From assembly GCA_001579985.1 (NCBI GenBank), contig LRSR01003697.1, positions 1 to 25,000 on the forward strand: 25,000 nucleotides of DNA. The letters are read 5' to 3'. Below the pieces are notes generated by a model. It ran no database searches, was not told where the DNA came from, and was given only the letters and a program-made list of their open reading frames with translations. Below are positions 9,244 to 18,049 of this stretch, piece after piece (positions within the stretch are counted from its first letter, which is position 1; the number at the start of each line of letters is the position of its first letter). The translations under genes were made by a program, and so were the position numbers. The DNA is from Hypsibius dujardini (Eukaryota > Tardigrada > Eutardigrada > Parachela > Hypsibiidae).

Positions 9244-9407
9244 GTTGTGGGGAGGGCCCGCGGAGGAGCCACGCCGAATATACGGAAACATCCTGGGCGA
9301 CCAGATGGGGATTATGTGAGAATAGTGGAACACAACGCGTGATGTACGCAGTTCCGGATGACTTACGGAAGAATCCGGACGTCGACTTTCTATACCTGGG
9401 AGATTGA
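9120..9407 (+). CDS. Small ORF overlapping the Gag 3' end in the -1 frame
   Basis: A 95-codon frame lies in the -1 frame relative to Gag, overlapping it by 124 nt and continuing 164 nt past its stop. In related retroelements pol often occupies this frame and position, so it could be a relic of a gag-pol junction. I see no protease DTG or DSG motif and no convincing slippery heptamer. The product is unrecognised and may be a chance frame. Confidence 0.2.
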   Translation: MVEGTGRFVSSGRTYGVQQEENNQCQLEDGYGQEENQWTDLSCGEGPRRSHAEYTETSWATRWGLCENSGTQRVMYAVPDDLRKNPDVDFLYLGD

Positions 9408-9465
9408 ACGGCAATACGATACGTTAAAGAGAAACAACCCAGAAGAGGAACAAAATGGAACAGAA

Positions 9466-10326
9466 CAGGAGAAACGACGACAGTAAAGTCGTTCCTGAGA
9501 GAAACGGGAGAAAGGAACAACAATGGACGTGAGAGAAGTTGGACAAGAAACCCATTCGATTGTGTAACACTGGAGATCAGGCGGTATGAGTGGGTCCTGT
9601 GGGTGCGCAACCAAAGGACACGGCGATTACAGCCAGCAATCATGTGGGAACAATTAGGAAATTGATGGGCATGACGGTTTTGCCGATGTACACGGAGGGC
9701 CGTTATGAATAAAAGAAATAAAATGGGAAAAACGCTAGAAGAGCGTTCCCGCAGCAATAGGAACATGAAAGAGAACGGGAGAAACGCGAACGAGCGTTCC
9801 CCAACAATAGGAACAAGAAAGAGAACGGGAAAAACGCGAAGGAACGTTCCCGCAACAAAAGGTACAAGAAAACGGGAGAAACGGCATTGGAATAAGAAAG
9901 AGAACGGAAGAAACGCCAGAGGAGCGTTCCCGCAACAATAGGAAACAAGAAAGAAAACGGGAGAAACGCGAACGAGCGTTCTCGCAACAAAATGAACAAG
10001 AAAACGGGAGAAACGCCATGGGAACAAGAAAGAGAACGGGAAAAACGTCAAAGGAGCGTTCCCGGAACAAAAGGAATAAGAAAGAAAACGGGAGAAACGC
10101 GAAGGAGCGTTCCCGCGACAAAATGAACACGAAAACGGGATAAACGCCATGGGAACAAGAAAGAGAACAGGAGAAACGATGACAGAACTCGTTCCTGAGG
10201 AAATCTGGAAAAGAACAAAAGGGAACGGAACAGGAGAAACGACGACAGAGCAAAGTCGTTCCTGAGAGGAAACCGGAAAAAGAAATAAACGGAATTAAGG
10301 GAAAACGATGACGAACATCGTTCCCT
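9466..10326 (+). repeat. Array of covarying hairpin repeats inside the LTR element
   Basis: Eleven hairpins are readable: 9466-9497, 9724-9751, 9776-9802, 9826-9852, 9905-9932, 9958-9984, 10037-10064, 10089-10115, 10168-10197, 10231-10264 and 10298-10326. The shared plan is a 4-nt outer arm, a 2-3-nt purine bulge, an inner arm AACGN, a short loop, the inner complement NCGTT and the outer complement. Outer pairs vary as CAGG/CCTG, CGGG/CCCG and AGGG/CCCT. Inner pairs vary as AACGAC/GTCGTT, AACGC/GCGTT, AACGCT/AGCGTT and AACGAT/ATCGTT. Between 9826 and 10197 units also form a higher-order repeat of 131-132 bp. Purine-rich AGGAACAAGAAAGAGAAC spacers separate the hairpins. Confidence 0.9.
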
Positions 10327-10329
10327 GAT

Positions 10330-11475
10330 TACAACGAACCCGCAGACCAAGCGGATTACAAGACCATGCATTGAACTACACGGAGGGCGATGCAGTCATT
10401 CGGACCAAAACCGATGAACCAAAAATATGGCACTTCCGATCTACCCGGAGGGCCGTACAAAATTATTCGACATTACCTGATTAATGAAACGGGAAGCCGG
10501 ATTATAATCGGTCAAATTAAGGATTAAAATGACCGTGGCAGATTCAAAGAATCAATGAGGCGCAGCACAAGTGTTCGCAGAAATCGTCCAACAAGCGCAG
10601 AACGCCAACCAGACAGACCACAAGTTACACCTTCCATCACCCTGCGGCGGAGCTGTATCCGTCAGCAGTTGGAGGACAGTCACTTATGCGGAAATCAGAG
10701 GATGGTTGGCCGAAATAAGTTAATGACACCCATCCACCGCACCGTTCTAACCGAAGCCAGTCGGGTTATAGGTTTCTCTTGGATGCGTTCACTACATGGA
10801 CCGCGCAACATAATTTGCAGCATACGAATGGAAGGCATCAACTGCGGTCCGCCAGTGGGTTATTAGCAGAGCAGACACGACAGAGCAAAACGAGAAAGTG
10901 AGACTGAAGCCGCAGCCGCAGCCGCACATGCTTTTATTACAAGCAAAACCCGGAAGAAGCACTTGGACTAATTATAGTAGCTCTTCAATTTGATTATTCA
11001 ATTTCGACAAGTCAGCAGCGCGTGATGCTGTTCAAAAGTTATTGTGTAGCGGGGTTGCCACACAGAGTCACGAAGACTCCCGGAAACTCTTTTATACAAC
11101 TGCGCAACTCAGCAACATTGCGAGTGGATACTCGATTCTCGCACGTAACGAACTCAAGAACAAATGCCAACTCAGCAAGACTGAAAGCGGCATTCTACGC
11201 TTACTTGAACCGGGTACTTCACAAATATGATAACTCAGCGGTCTTTGGCACGGGCGCCAAAATCAAGTGTTTAACGCACTTCAGCACTTACGTCACTAAA
11301 CGGCTGACTCAGCTGGACCGGTCTCTGCCATTGACCAGCACACACTTCCATAATCACTGTATTGGCACAGCACATTGCTTAATTTTTTCGAGGAAGCCGT
11401 ATTTTACGCTATGACTTTTGCCACCGCCGGAACGGACCGACGACGCGTGGACGGTCGCGAGTACACGGAGGGCAG
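10330..11475 (+). other. 3' internal region of the LTR element, no recognised protein
   Basis: The frames at 10555-10866 (103 codons) and 11022-11414 (130 codons) have no recognisable domain and no pol motif. The 11060-11340 stretch is rich in recurrent AACTCAGCA/CTCAGC words, which suggests repeat origin rather than coding. PPT-like TACACGGAGGGC or TACCCGGAGGGC motifs occur at 10377-10388, 10442-10453 and 11462-11473. Confidence 0.5.
11462..11475 (+). promoter_or_regulatory. Probable polypurine tract before the 3' LTR
   Basis: TACACGGAGGGCAG ends directly at the LTR start (11476). The identical sequence precedes the minus-strand LTR at 4975-4988, the placement expected of a plus-strand primer. 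Its purine core is short (CGGAGGG). Confidence 0.5.
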
Positions 11476-11815
11476 TGTTGGGTGGTACCCAACAGTTACG
11501 CAACACTTACTAGTAGCATAGTCTATCTACCTAGTTAACCCATTCCTACCTACCCTCACATTCTATAATGTACTTACTCAGCTATTATTGCGTACATAAT
11601 TCCGCCATGTCGGCAGGAAATAGTACGTTAGATCAGGAACTATTCCATATCCTTGACTATATAAGTGTGTGTTCTACAGTAATTTGGGACAGTTCCTTTC
11701 TTTCCCCTCTAATCTCCTCTACCAGTAAAGTCTTACCACTATTCTTCTCCTATTACTCAGTCTAATAGTTTGTATGTTCAGGTTCTTCCGTCCTAGTAGG
11801 GACGGAGGCCTAACA
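11476..11815 (+). repeat. 3' LTR (340 bp)
   Basis: Same ends as the 5' LTR. It differs at four positions (A/G near 11534, T/C near 11701, T/C near 11757, A/G near 11796) plus an extra GT at about 11665. Confidence 0.95.
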
Positions 11816-11869
11816 AACCACACTGTACGGTTATATACACACGAATCTGGTTAGGCAGCGCGAAAAGAT

Positions 11870-12135
11870 GAACAGACGTAAAGGCAGGAAAATGAACAGA
11901 TAAAGAGACCCAGACTAAAATCCAGACCCAGTCCTTGACCCAAAACCCATACGGAATTACAGACACAAACACAGACACACGTACATAGATTTAAATCTGC
12001 ATACACTAAGACCTAAACCGGAACCAAACTCATACAATAAGACAGAGACACAGACACACGTGTATAGATTTAGACCTACACCAAAACCTAAACCCTGAAC
12101 CAAACCCATACAGTAACAGTAACATAAACCTGATA
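11870..12135. repeat. Degenerate tandem repeat, period about 79 bp
   Basis: About three copies are marked by CAGACACACGT (11972 and 12051) and by ACCAAAC/ACCCAAAACC-CATAC (about 11940, 12024 and 12100). ACAGACACA and ACCTAAACC words dominate. The minus-strand open frames over this stretch, with MSVPVSVS-like residues, are produced by the repeat. Confidence 0.75.
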
Positions 12136-13230
12136 CAGACACTGGCACTGACACAGAAACACATTCACAAATAGTAACAAAGATATCGACATAGACATAA
12201 ATAAACAGGTAAAAAATTAAAAGGTTAAGAACCCATCCGATTACGACTCGTTATGCATTAAGATACCTCAAATGAGTAAACTACTGCTCCAAATGGTTCA
12301 AAAGAAACATCAATTTTGCGGCTTTTGCAAGCACAAAGCGCGAGCAATAGCCTGTAACTTAATAACATAATATAACTTGCGACCGGACGGATGACGAGCC
12401 GTCCCACAAATTGACAGACCGTCCCGAAGGCTTAGGACCATGCGGAAACTGACGTCCTATTCATACGGTTGTCGGACCGCCCCGAAAGCTAAAGGACTAG
12501 TCCGAAGGCTCTCGCCCGGCATGTTTATCCGGAAAATTGACGATGGAAACCGAATATAAGGACCGCTGAGCTACCATCCTAAAACATGAGTGATTATTTA
12601 GAAGGTTAACGGGTCGTTCGGAAAACTAAGGAAAGGTTTGGACGGGTAGGCGGATCTTCTTCTAGTAGGCGAACCTAACAGTTGCACCACGATTTATCCA
12701 GTATATCGACGGGTCGCCCACAGGCAGGCAGGCCTATCAGAAGGCAGATGAATACCCCGGAATACACACAGACAGAAAGTCTGCATAGTAGGGCAACACC
12801 CATCAACTTCCGGTGCCAAATTCTTCCGAACAGTTTGCCCGTTAGGCAGGCAGTCTACGACAAGAGCAGTCAGAAAGTTTCTGAACTTTCACTAAATATT
12901 TAGACAATTGGTGATAATGCTGAAAAGCACGACTATGTTCACTGACACGGACAAACATTAAACCCACAGGTCAACCACAACATATAACATCCCATAGAAG
13001 CAATATTAAATATAATTGCTGAACAAATAAGAGATATATTGACCGATAGTCAGACAAAACAGTTACCCACAAGCCCCCACCCCGAGAAAATATTCCTAGT
13101 AATGCTTGTGCTAGGGCGGTGTTCACTTCTTGAACCTCTGCTTTTCTGCAAAAGCACCAACCTTCTAGTCAGTACTTTGGCTGAGCCATGTGACGAAACC
13201 TCCATCCGCCGTGGAGACTAATGCGCTACT
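12136..13230. other. Intergenic DNA, no gene recognised
   Basis: A degenerate direct repeat GACCG-T/C-CCCGAA-G/A-GCT lies at 12417 and 12475 (58 bp apart) in a locally GC-rich patch. Open frames at 12682-12903 and 13039-13221 have no recognisable domain. Confidence 0.4.
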
Positions 13231-13564
13231 GTTTTATGTATTCCATTATTTTATGGCCACACAATTGTTTGGTTATCATTGCTACCTTACCGCGCAAATA
13301 GGCTATTAAAATATTCCGCAGCCAAACGCATGAGCGTTACTGTTTAAGTTATCACATTTTCCCATTATTCCACTGACCAAATGAGAGCTTGTGGAAGCCT
13401 CCAGTGCACAACTAAATAGCATATGCGTTTTTTCTATTATGTCATCGTTTAGATGACGTGAGCAATATTGCACTGAGTCCTTCAACCATTGTTTAAATCT
13501 GCGATTTCCGATTAATGGTTGCACATGGCGACTTGCAATCAATAAAATTTGGAATTTATGTTTA

Positions 13565-13835
13565 TTACACTATTCCACTGCTGGAGGAATAGCGTATAGG
13601 TGGCCATGGGCCTTAACCATGTAATTTATGGAGTTAATTCCATTTTTCTACTGTTGTAGGGACAGTGTGTGGGTGGCCAAGGACTTTAACCAAATATCCT
13701 ATGGAGCTTATTCCATTATTCCACAGTTGTAATAGGTGGGTGTTGGTGGTTATGGGCCTTAATCATGAACTCAAGGGGGTTTAATCCATTATTTTACATC
13801 TATTGAAGGCGAGTGCGTGCACCCATATCATAGTT
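13565..13835. repeat. Degenerate tandem repeat, period 73 bp, about four copies
   Basis: Units begin TTCCATTATTCCAC and contain GGTGGCCATGGGCCTTAACCA, then TATGGAGTTAA. Unit starts near 13638, 13711 and 13784 are exactly 73 bp apart; the first and last copies are weaker. Scattered ATTCCATTATT words upstream (13235-13380) suggest an older extent. No coding function is indicated. Confidence 0.75.
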
Positions 13836-13917
13836 GTACCGTTATTCTTGTGCTAAAAGTAGCCGCTGGGAATTTGTACAGGCTTGTATTAGAACTAGCC
13901 AAATCTATCATTGCGAG

Positions 13918-13976
13918 GCCAGTGTTGCACGTTGTAGCTAGTATATCAAGGTGTGGCCATTATAACAAGGTGTGAT
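13918..13976. repeat. Decayed remnant of the GTGTAGCC satellite
   Basis: AGTGTTGCAC, GTTGTAGCTA, GTGTGGCCAT and similar words are mutated monomers in the same orientation as the array at 979-1619. They lie only about 260 bp from the opposite-orientation array at 14234. Confidence 0.5.
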
Positions 13977-14233
13977 TGATTCAGATGGTTAAGACCAGTA
14001 CAGGAAGGTGTAGCAAAGTAATGCCGGTTAGGGAACGTTCAACAGTTATGTCAGCAAATTTAGGGGGGTACGTGTCAGCAATCGATGACGAGCTCTGACG
14101 TATAGGGGGTGGGGGTCTGCCCTTGGATTATGTCAGAAATTTTAAATCTCAAAATTTCCTTGATTCTGAGAGTTTGAAAAAACGTGTATTTCAGTAACAT
14201 TTTATAGACCCTCATGCCATTATTCTTCCCACC

Positions 14234-14629
14234 GCTACACCGTGCTACACTGGTTACACCTTGCTACACGGGCTACACCATGCTACACTGGCTACACCGT
14301 GCTACACCGGCTACACTAACTACACCGGCTACACCGGCTACACCATGCTACATTGGCTACACCATGCTACACCAGCTACACTGACTACACCTGCTACACC
14401 GTGCTACGCGGTCTACACCATGCTACACCGTGCTACACTGGCTACACCGGCTACACCGGCTACACCGTGCTATACGGGCTACACCGTGCTACACCGGCTA
14501 CACCGGCTACACCGTGCTACACCGGCTACACCGGCTACACCGTGCTACACTGGCTACACTGACTACACCGGTTACACCGTGCTACATCGTGCTACACCGG
14601 CTACACCGTGCTACACCGGCCACACTGTG
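14234..14629. repeat. Second satellite array, 9/10-bp CTACACCGG units
   Basis: The monomers CTACACCGG, CTACACTGG, CTACACCGTG and CTACACCATG are the reverse complements of those at 979-1619. The 10-bp CACCGTG form is more frequent here, and CCGG outnumbers CTGG, the reverse of the first array. The plus-strand open frames across it are repeat-derived. Confidence 0.95.
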
Positions 14630-15320
14630 ATCTATCCGTTTAATTCTTTAACTAAATATTTTTAGCTGTACAAACGGCGACGCAGATGGCTTGTAGGCGT
14701 TCTATTTAAATTTTGATCCATTCAGGTTTCACTTGCTTTTAAAAAGCGTCCCAAAACGTCATTTCGGAATTAAAACCAAAACGCGTTTTCGTAACAATTT
14801 TGTGTTTTAAAGACATTTACCCAGTTTGACAATGCTTTCGAAACAAATTTGCCCCGTAGTGAGATAGCACAAATTAATGAAAAAATTGAAACACCGGATT
14901 ATTCTAAATTTTGTTGGCTAAAAAAAATATGCTTATAAATAGATGCTAAAATTGTGATTGCAGTGTTGATTTTCTATGGAGCCATCAATTTTAAGAATCT
15001 CTCTAACTTTCACAAATCATGATACGGCGAGTCCCAAGTTTAAGGTTTAATTCATTTTCTAGCATAATTCAGCTTCTGCCTATTTTTATTTAGGTGATAG
15101 CCCAACGCCATGGCAGAAGATTGATACCAAGTGCTTTTCAAAAAGCAATTTTTTCTGACAAAATCTTCCGAAATTTCTGTCAGATTATTGTGGGCTGTAC
15201 CTCTCATAAATGTACCCGCCTCATGCAACAATTTTTACTTTGCACGTTCATTGAAGGTTTTTCAAAACATCATTATTCCAGATTCCAGACTTTATTCCAG
15301 ACAAAATTATGTTTGTGGGT
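14630..15320. other. Intergenic DNA, no gene recognised
   Basis: AT-rich with frequent stops. Two overlapping plus-strand frames at 15094-15406 lack recognisable domains except for the coding-like segment listed separately. Confidence 0.4.
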
Positions 15321-15373
15321 ACAGCTGTGCCACGGTTACTTTGAGGGTCGCCCTTTGGGTTCTGGTAGGCCAT
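15321..15373 (+). repeat. 53-bp coding-like segment, copy 1 (inverted partner at 16288-16340)
   Basis: Runs from ACAGCTGTGCC to GTAGGCCAT. It matches the reverse complement of 16288-16340 at 46 of 53 positions. In one frame it reads TLRVALWVLVGH against TLRVDLWVLVGH in the partner, and some of the differences are synonymous. Confidence 0.7.
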
Positions 15374-16287
15374 GGGGGTAAAACGCATCAAATGAGTTTT
15401 GATTGATAGTTATCACAATACTGCATATGCTACAGGCATTGTTGTCGTTTTTATTAATTTCGTCCTCTTCCCTAAGCGAACTTTGAGATCTTTCCAACGC
15501 TTTCCACTATAGTTTATTTACGATACTAACTCTCTTAGGAGGAGTCGTGTTCCTTTGAATCACTTTGACGGAAGAAATAGGCGCGAAAGGCGAACTTTTA
15601 ACCGATTTCGCTGAAATCAAAGCCGTTGATCTTAGAATTTGTTACTTTACCTAAGTCCATTCAGAAATTTTACAAATTTGAGGACGAAGATCAGGATCCG
15701 AGGTGATCCAAAATGGATCAGGCAAAATGCGTCTCTTGTTTGACATTTTTCACATTAAGTACGATTTTTTTCTCAATTTTTTGAAACGGCAGATCTGAAG
15801 CCATCTCGATTGCCCATATTTTGGGTGGGCAGTTGAAGGAATCTGATATCGAGATTTCGCACAAAAGTAATCAAGTCATTGTAAACCCTGAGCAGGCTGC
15901 CCAATGCGCACCGTCAGTGTAGGCTCCTTTATTGTGGTTTTCTTTCTGGCGAGTATGACACACTGTGTGCAAAGACAACTCTTTATTTACAGGGAAACTG
16001 CCATTTGAATCCTGTTATTAACATACGAGCGCATTAAGCAGCCTACACGCAAGTAATCCAAAATGGATCAACTCCGTCCTCAAGGGGAGGTAAAAACACC
16101 CAGGCCACAGAGAGTTTTTTATCGCGTCTGTTGATCTGGTCTAGAGATTTTATACATATATTTTTGTGTCAAAATTTTGAAAGATTTTTTTGCCGACCTG
16201 ATTGTTTGATTCTGTGGTGCCGTAGAGTTTTTCAAAGTTCAATAAATCAATAAGCAGTTAAGCAAATCAAACGCGTAAGTATCCCAT
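15374..16287. other. Spacer between the inverted 53-bp copies, no gene
   Basis: Contains near-palindromic TGATCCAAAATGGATCA at 15704-15720 and a related copy, TAATCCAAAATGGATCA, at 16054-16070. Otherwise AT-rich with no long frames. Confidence 0.4.
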
Positions 16288-16340
16288 ATGGCCAACCAAA
16301 ACCCAAAGATCGACCCTCAAAGTAATTGCGGCACAGCTGT
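16288..16340 (-). repeat. 53-bp coding-like segment, copy 2
   Basis: Inverted partner of 15321-15373. It lies at the C-terminal end of a 99-codon minus-strand frame (16267-16566) that is otherwise unrecognised. Confidence 0.7.
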
Positions 16341-16450
16341 AAGAGGGTGTGCGTATGTCATTATTGAGTTCGAGTCTTCCAGAAATTTTTGTCAAGTATT
16401 TTCCAGAGTTCAGGTAGAACATCACTTTTTCGCCTGTAATTGATATTCCC

Positions 16451-16831
16451 TTGGACAGGCTTGGTGACAAAAAACTTTTGGGATGTCGTTTGCCGTGGCA
16501 GAGAAGCACCGGTTTTTGGTCTGTTTCAACGTCATTGCCGAAGCCAGTACTAGTTAAAGTAAGCACGCATATTCTATCTATTTTGGATGAAAATTACTTT
16601 GTTGCCATAATCGAAAAACCAAAGTCGTCCAGCCCTTTACGTCACCGCATACCTTTTGCCTTAAGAAATTTGGGGCTGCCATTGACTACTTATAAATGCT
16701 TTGACATAAGTAGAATTTTTGAACTTTGGTCATACACCACGTACCCACACAGGCAGATTTTGCAACTCAAAAACGTAAGTCAGTTGCGTGAATTGCAGCA
16801 GAAAAACAAGAAAATTCGAAATCATTACTGA
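16451..16831 (+). CDS. Possible exon or small ORF, unrecognised
   Basis: A 126-codon frame. A CCCTTGGACAG acceptor-like sequence lies at about 16449-16459, at the frame's start, and a consensus GTAAGT donor occurs in frame at 16775. The implied exon would end ILQLKN. The peptide includes FDISRIFELWSYTTYPHRQI and does not match any family I know. The frame overlaps a minus-strand frame of similar length, so at most one is likely real. Base composition is only slightly above the surroundings. Confidence 0.2.
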   Translation: MDRLGDKKLLGCRLPWQRSTGFWSVSTSLPKPVLVKVSTHILSILDENYFVAIIEKPKSSSPLRHRIPFALRNLGLPLTTYKCFDISRIFELWSYTTYPHRQILQLKNVSQLRELQQKNKKIRNHY

Positions 16832-17214
16832 ACCCTGTAATGAAAGCTGGAGAAACGGCAGCATATAGCTCTGATAAAACGGCTTCGTATCCTCACAAGT
16901 TTCTTATGGACAGTTATCGCAAGAAAGAAAAATCTTATCAGCAAATATTTTGCATATAGGCTTTTAATCTGTGAAAGATAAAGGAATTGAACATTTAAAG
17001 ATATTGAATGGAAAATGGTTACGGGAAACAAAATTTGAACCTGGAATAAACTCGTTGACGTAAAAAATAAAAATAAAAGGTTGTAAGCAAATTCTCACAT
17101 CCTAAATTATACACATTATTATACGAATTAATTCGTTATGGTATGAACAGTTCAGGGTGCGTTTGGAACCATTTGTGGTGTAATTGTAGGGTGCAAGAAT
17201 TACGGGAGTGGGAA
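16832..17214. other. Intergenic DNA, no gene seen
   Basis: AT-rich; no repeat or coding signal found. Confidence 0.4.
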
Positions 17215-17345
17215 TAAGTAGGGTTAACCAACTAGTAATAAGCATACGTATAAATATGAAGTATAAGTACAAAGTAAGTGGGGAATAAGTGAGCTAACTA
17301 TTCATAAACATAAGTATAAGTATAGGTATAAGTATAAGGACATTG
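17215..17345. repeat. Outlying copies of the TATAAG minisatellite
   Basis: ATAAGTATAAG words, with GTGGGGAATAAGT and AACTA-TTCATAA segments, match the larger array at 18050-18810. About two diverged units. Confidence 0.6.
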
Positions 17346-18040
17346 GGAATACCCTGGCTCAAAATATATAGTCGATTAATATTTCACAAATATTATTCCC
17401 TGACAAAAAAATGATAGTAATTCGAACTTTAATTGAAATCGTGTATGGTTCTTGAAACGGTACCACAGTACTTACAATTTGGCGGTTTATTTTTTTGTCC
17501 ATACCAAAATGATTCTATAATTTCATCCCATAATTGAATGCAAATACAGCTACAGTTATGGACTGAGCCGCATTCGGTTGACCAATGGTCAGCCTTGCCC
17601 AAAAACTCCCTCCTTTATCACAAAATAATTTAGTATCACTTGGCATAATCAACCGGTCTCTGGGGTTGAAAAAAAATACTCGCTAAGAAATAGAACCGTC
17701 GCCCTTCTCACGTGAGGCATAGCAAATTCACAACAAGGAGGATACTTTGATTATCGAAACGACGAGTGCTAAATTTGCACTGTACTCGTCCTTTACCAAT
17801 ATTACAAATATTTTCAAGTTCTATGCTGAACAAAAATATTGAAATCGACAAGATTTTCTCCATTTCCAGACTTTTCAAACTACTCTGGAAAAAGCTGTAA
17901 GTTCTAATAAAATTGGTGTCTGGTACTTTGTTTGGTCTCCTTTTTTACTTCAGGGACTTAAAAGGGTTACAAGCTGCTTTGCCATCTATTATGAATCCGT
18001 ATTTAAATAATTTCAGCCGTAGTTCGGATAGCATTTTTCG
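17346..18040. other. Intergenic DNA with one short Cys-containing open frame
   Basis: On the minus strand at about 17420-17620 a 64-codon frame without ATG reads through CGSVHNCSCICIQLWDEIIE and NCKYCGT, with a GTAAGT at its NCK codons that could act as a splice donor. I do not recognise it and give it little weight. The rest is featureless. Confidence 0.25.
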
Positions 18041-18049
18041 GAAGGAATA

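Larger units (their letters stand above)
7199..11815 (+). mobile_element. Complete non-autonomous LTR retrotransposon with Gag but no pol
   Basis: Two LTRs (7199-7536 and 11476-11815) bound a 3.9-kb interior. AACC occurs directly outside both ends (7195-7198 and 11816-11819), a 4-bp target duplication. The LTRs begin TG and end CA and differ by only four substitutions and one 2-bp indel, so insertion is recent. A primer-binding-like sequence starting TGGTTCCGAA follows the first LTR at 7539, and a purine-rich PPT-like ACACGGAGGGCAG precedes the second. The interior holds a leader with CGGAGGACCAG repeats, a Gag ORF, a hairpin array (9466-10326), and a tail without a recognisable protein. No protease, RT, RNase H or integrase motif was seen in any frame. 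Target length and Gag type suggest the Ty3/gypsy group (inference). Confidence 0.92.

Noticed and set aside
9227-10150. Long (307-codon) minus-strand open frame, Phe/Ser/Arg-rich
   Set aside because: It is the antisense reading of the hairpin array, whose period of about 132 bp keeps one frame stop-free. It shows no domain and opposes Gag and the LTR promoter.
14261-14665. 134-codon plus-strand frame over the second satellite array
   Set aside because: Same repeat cause as the first array.
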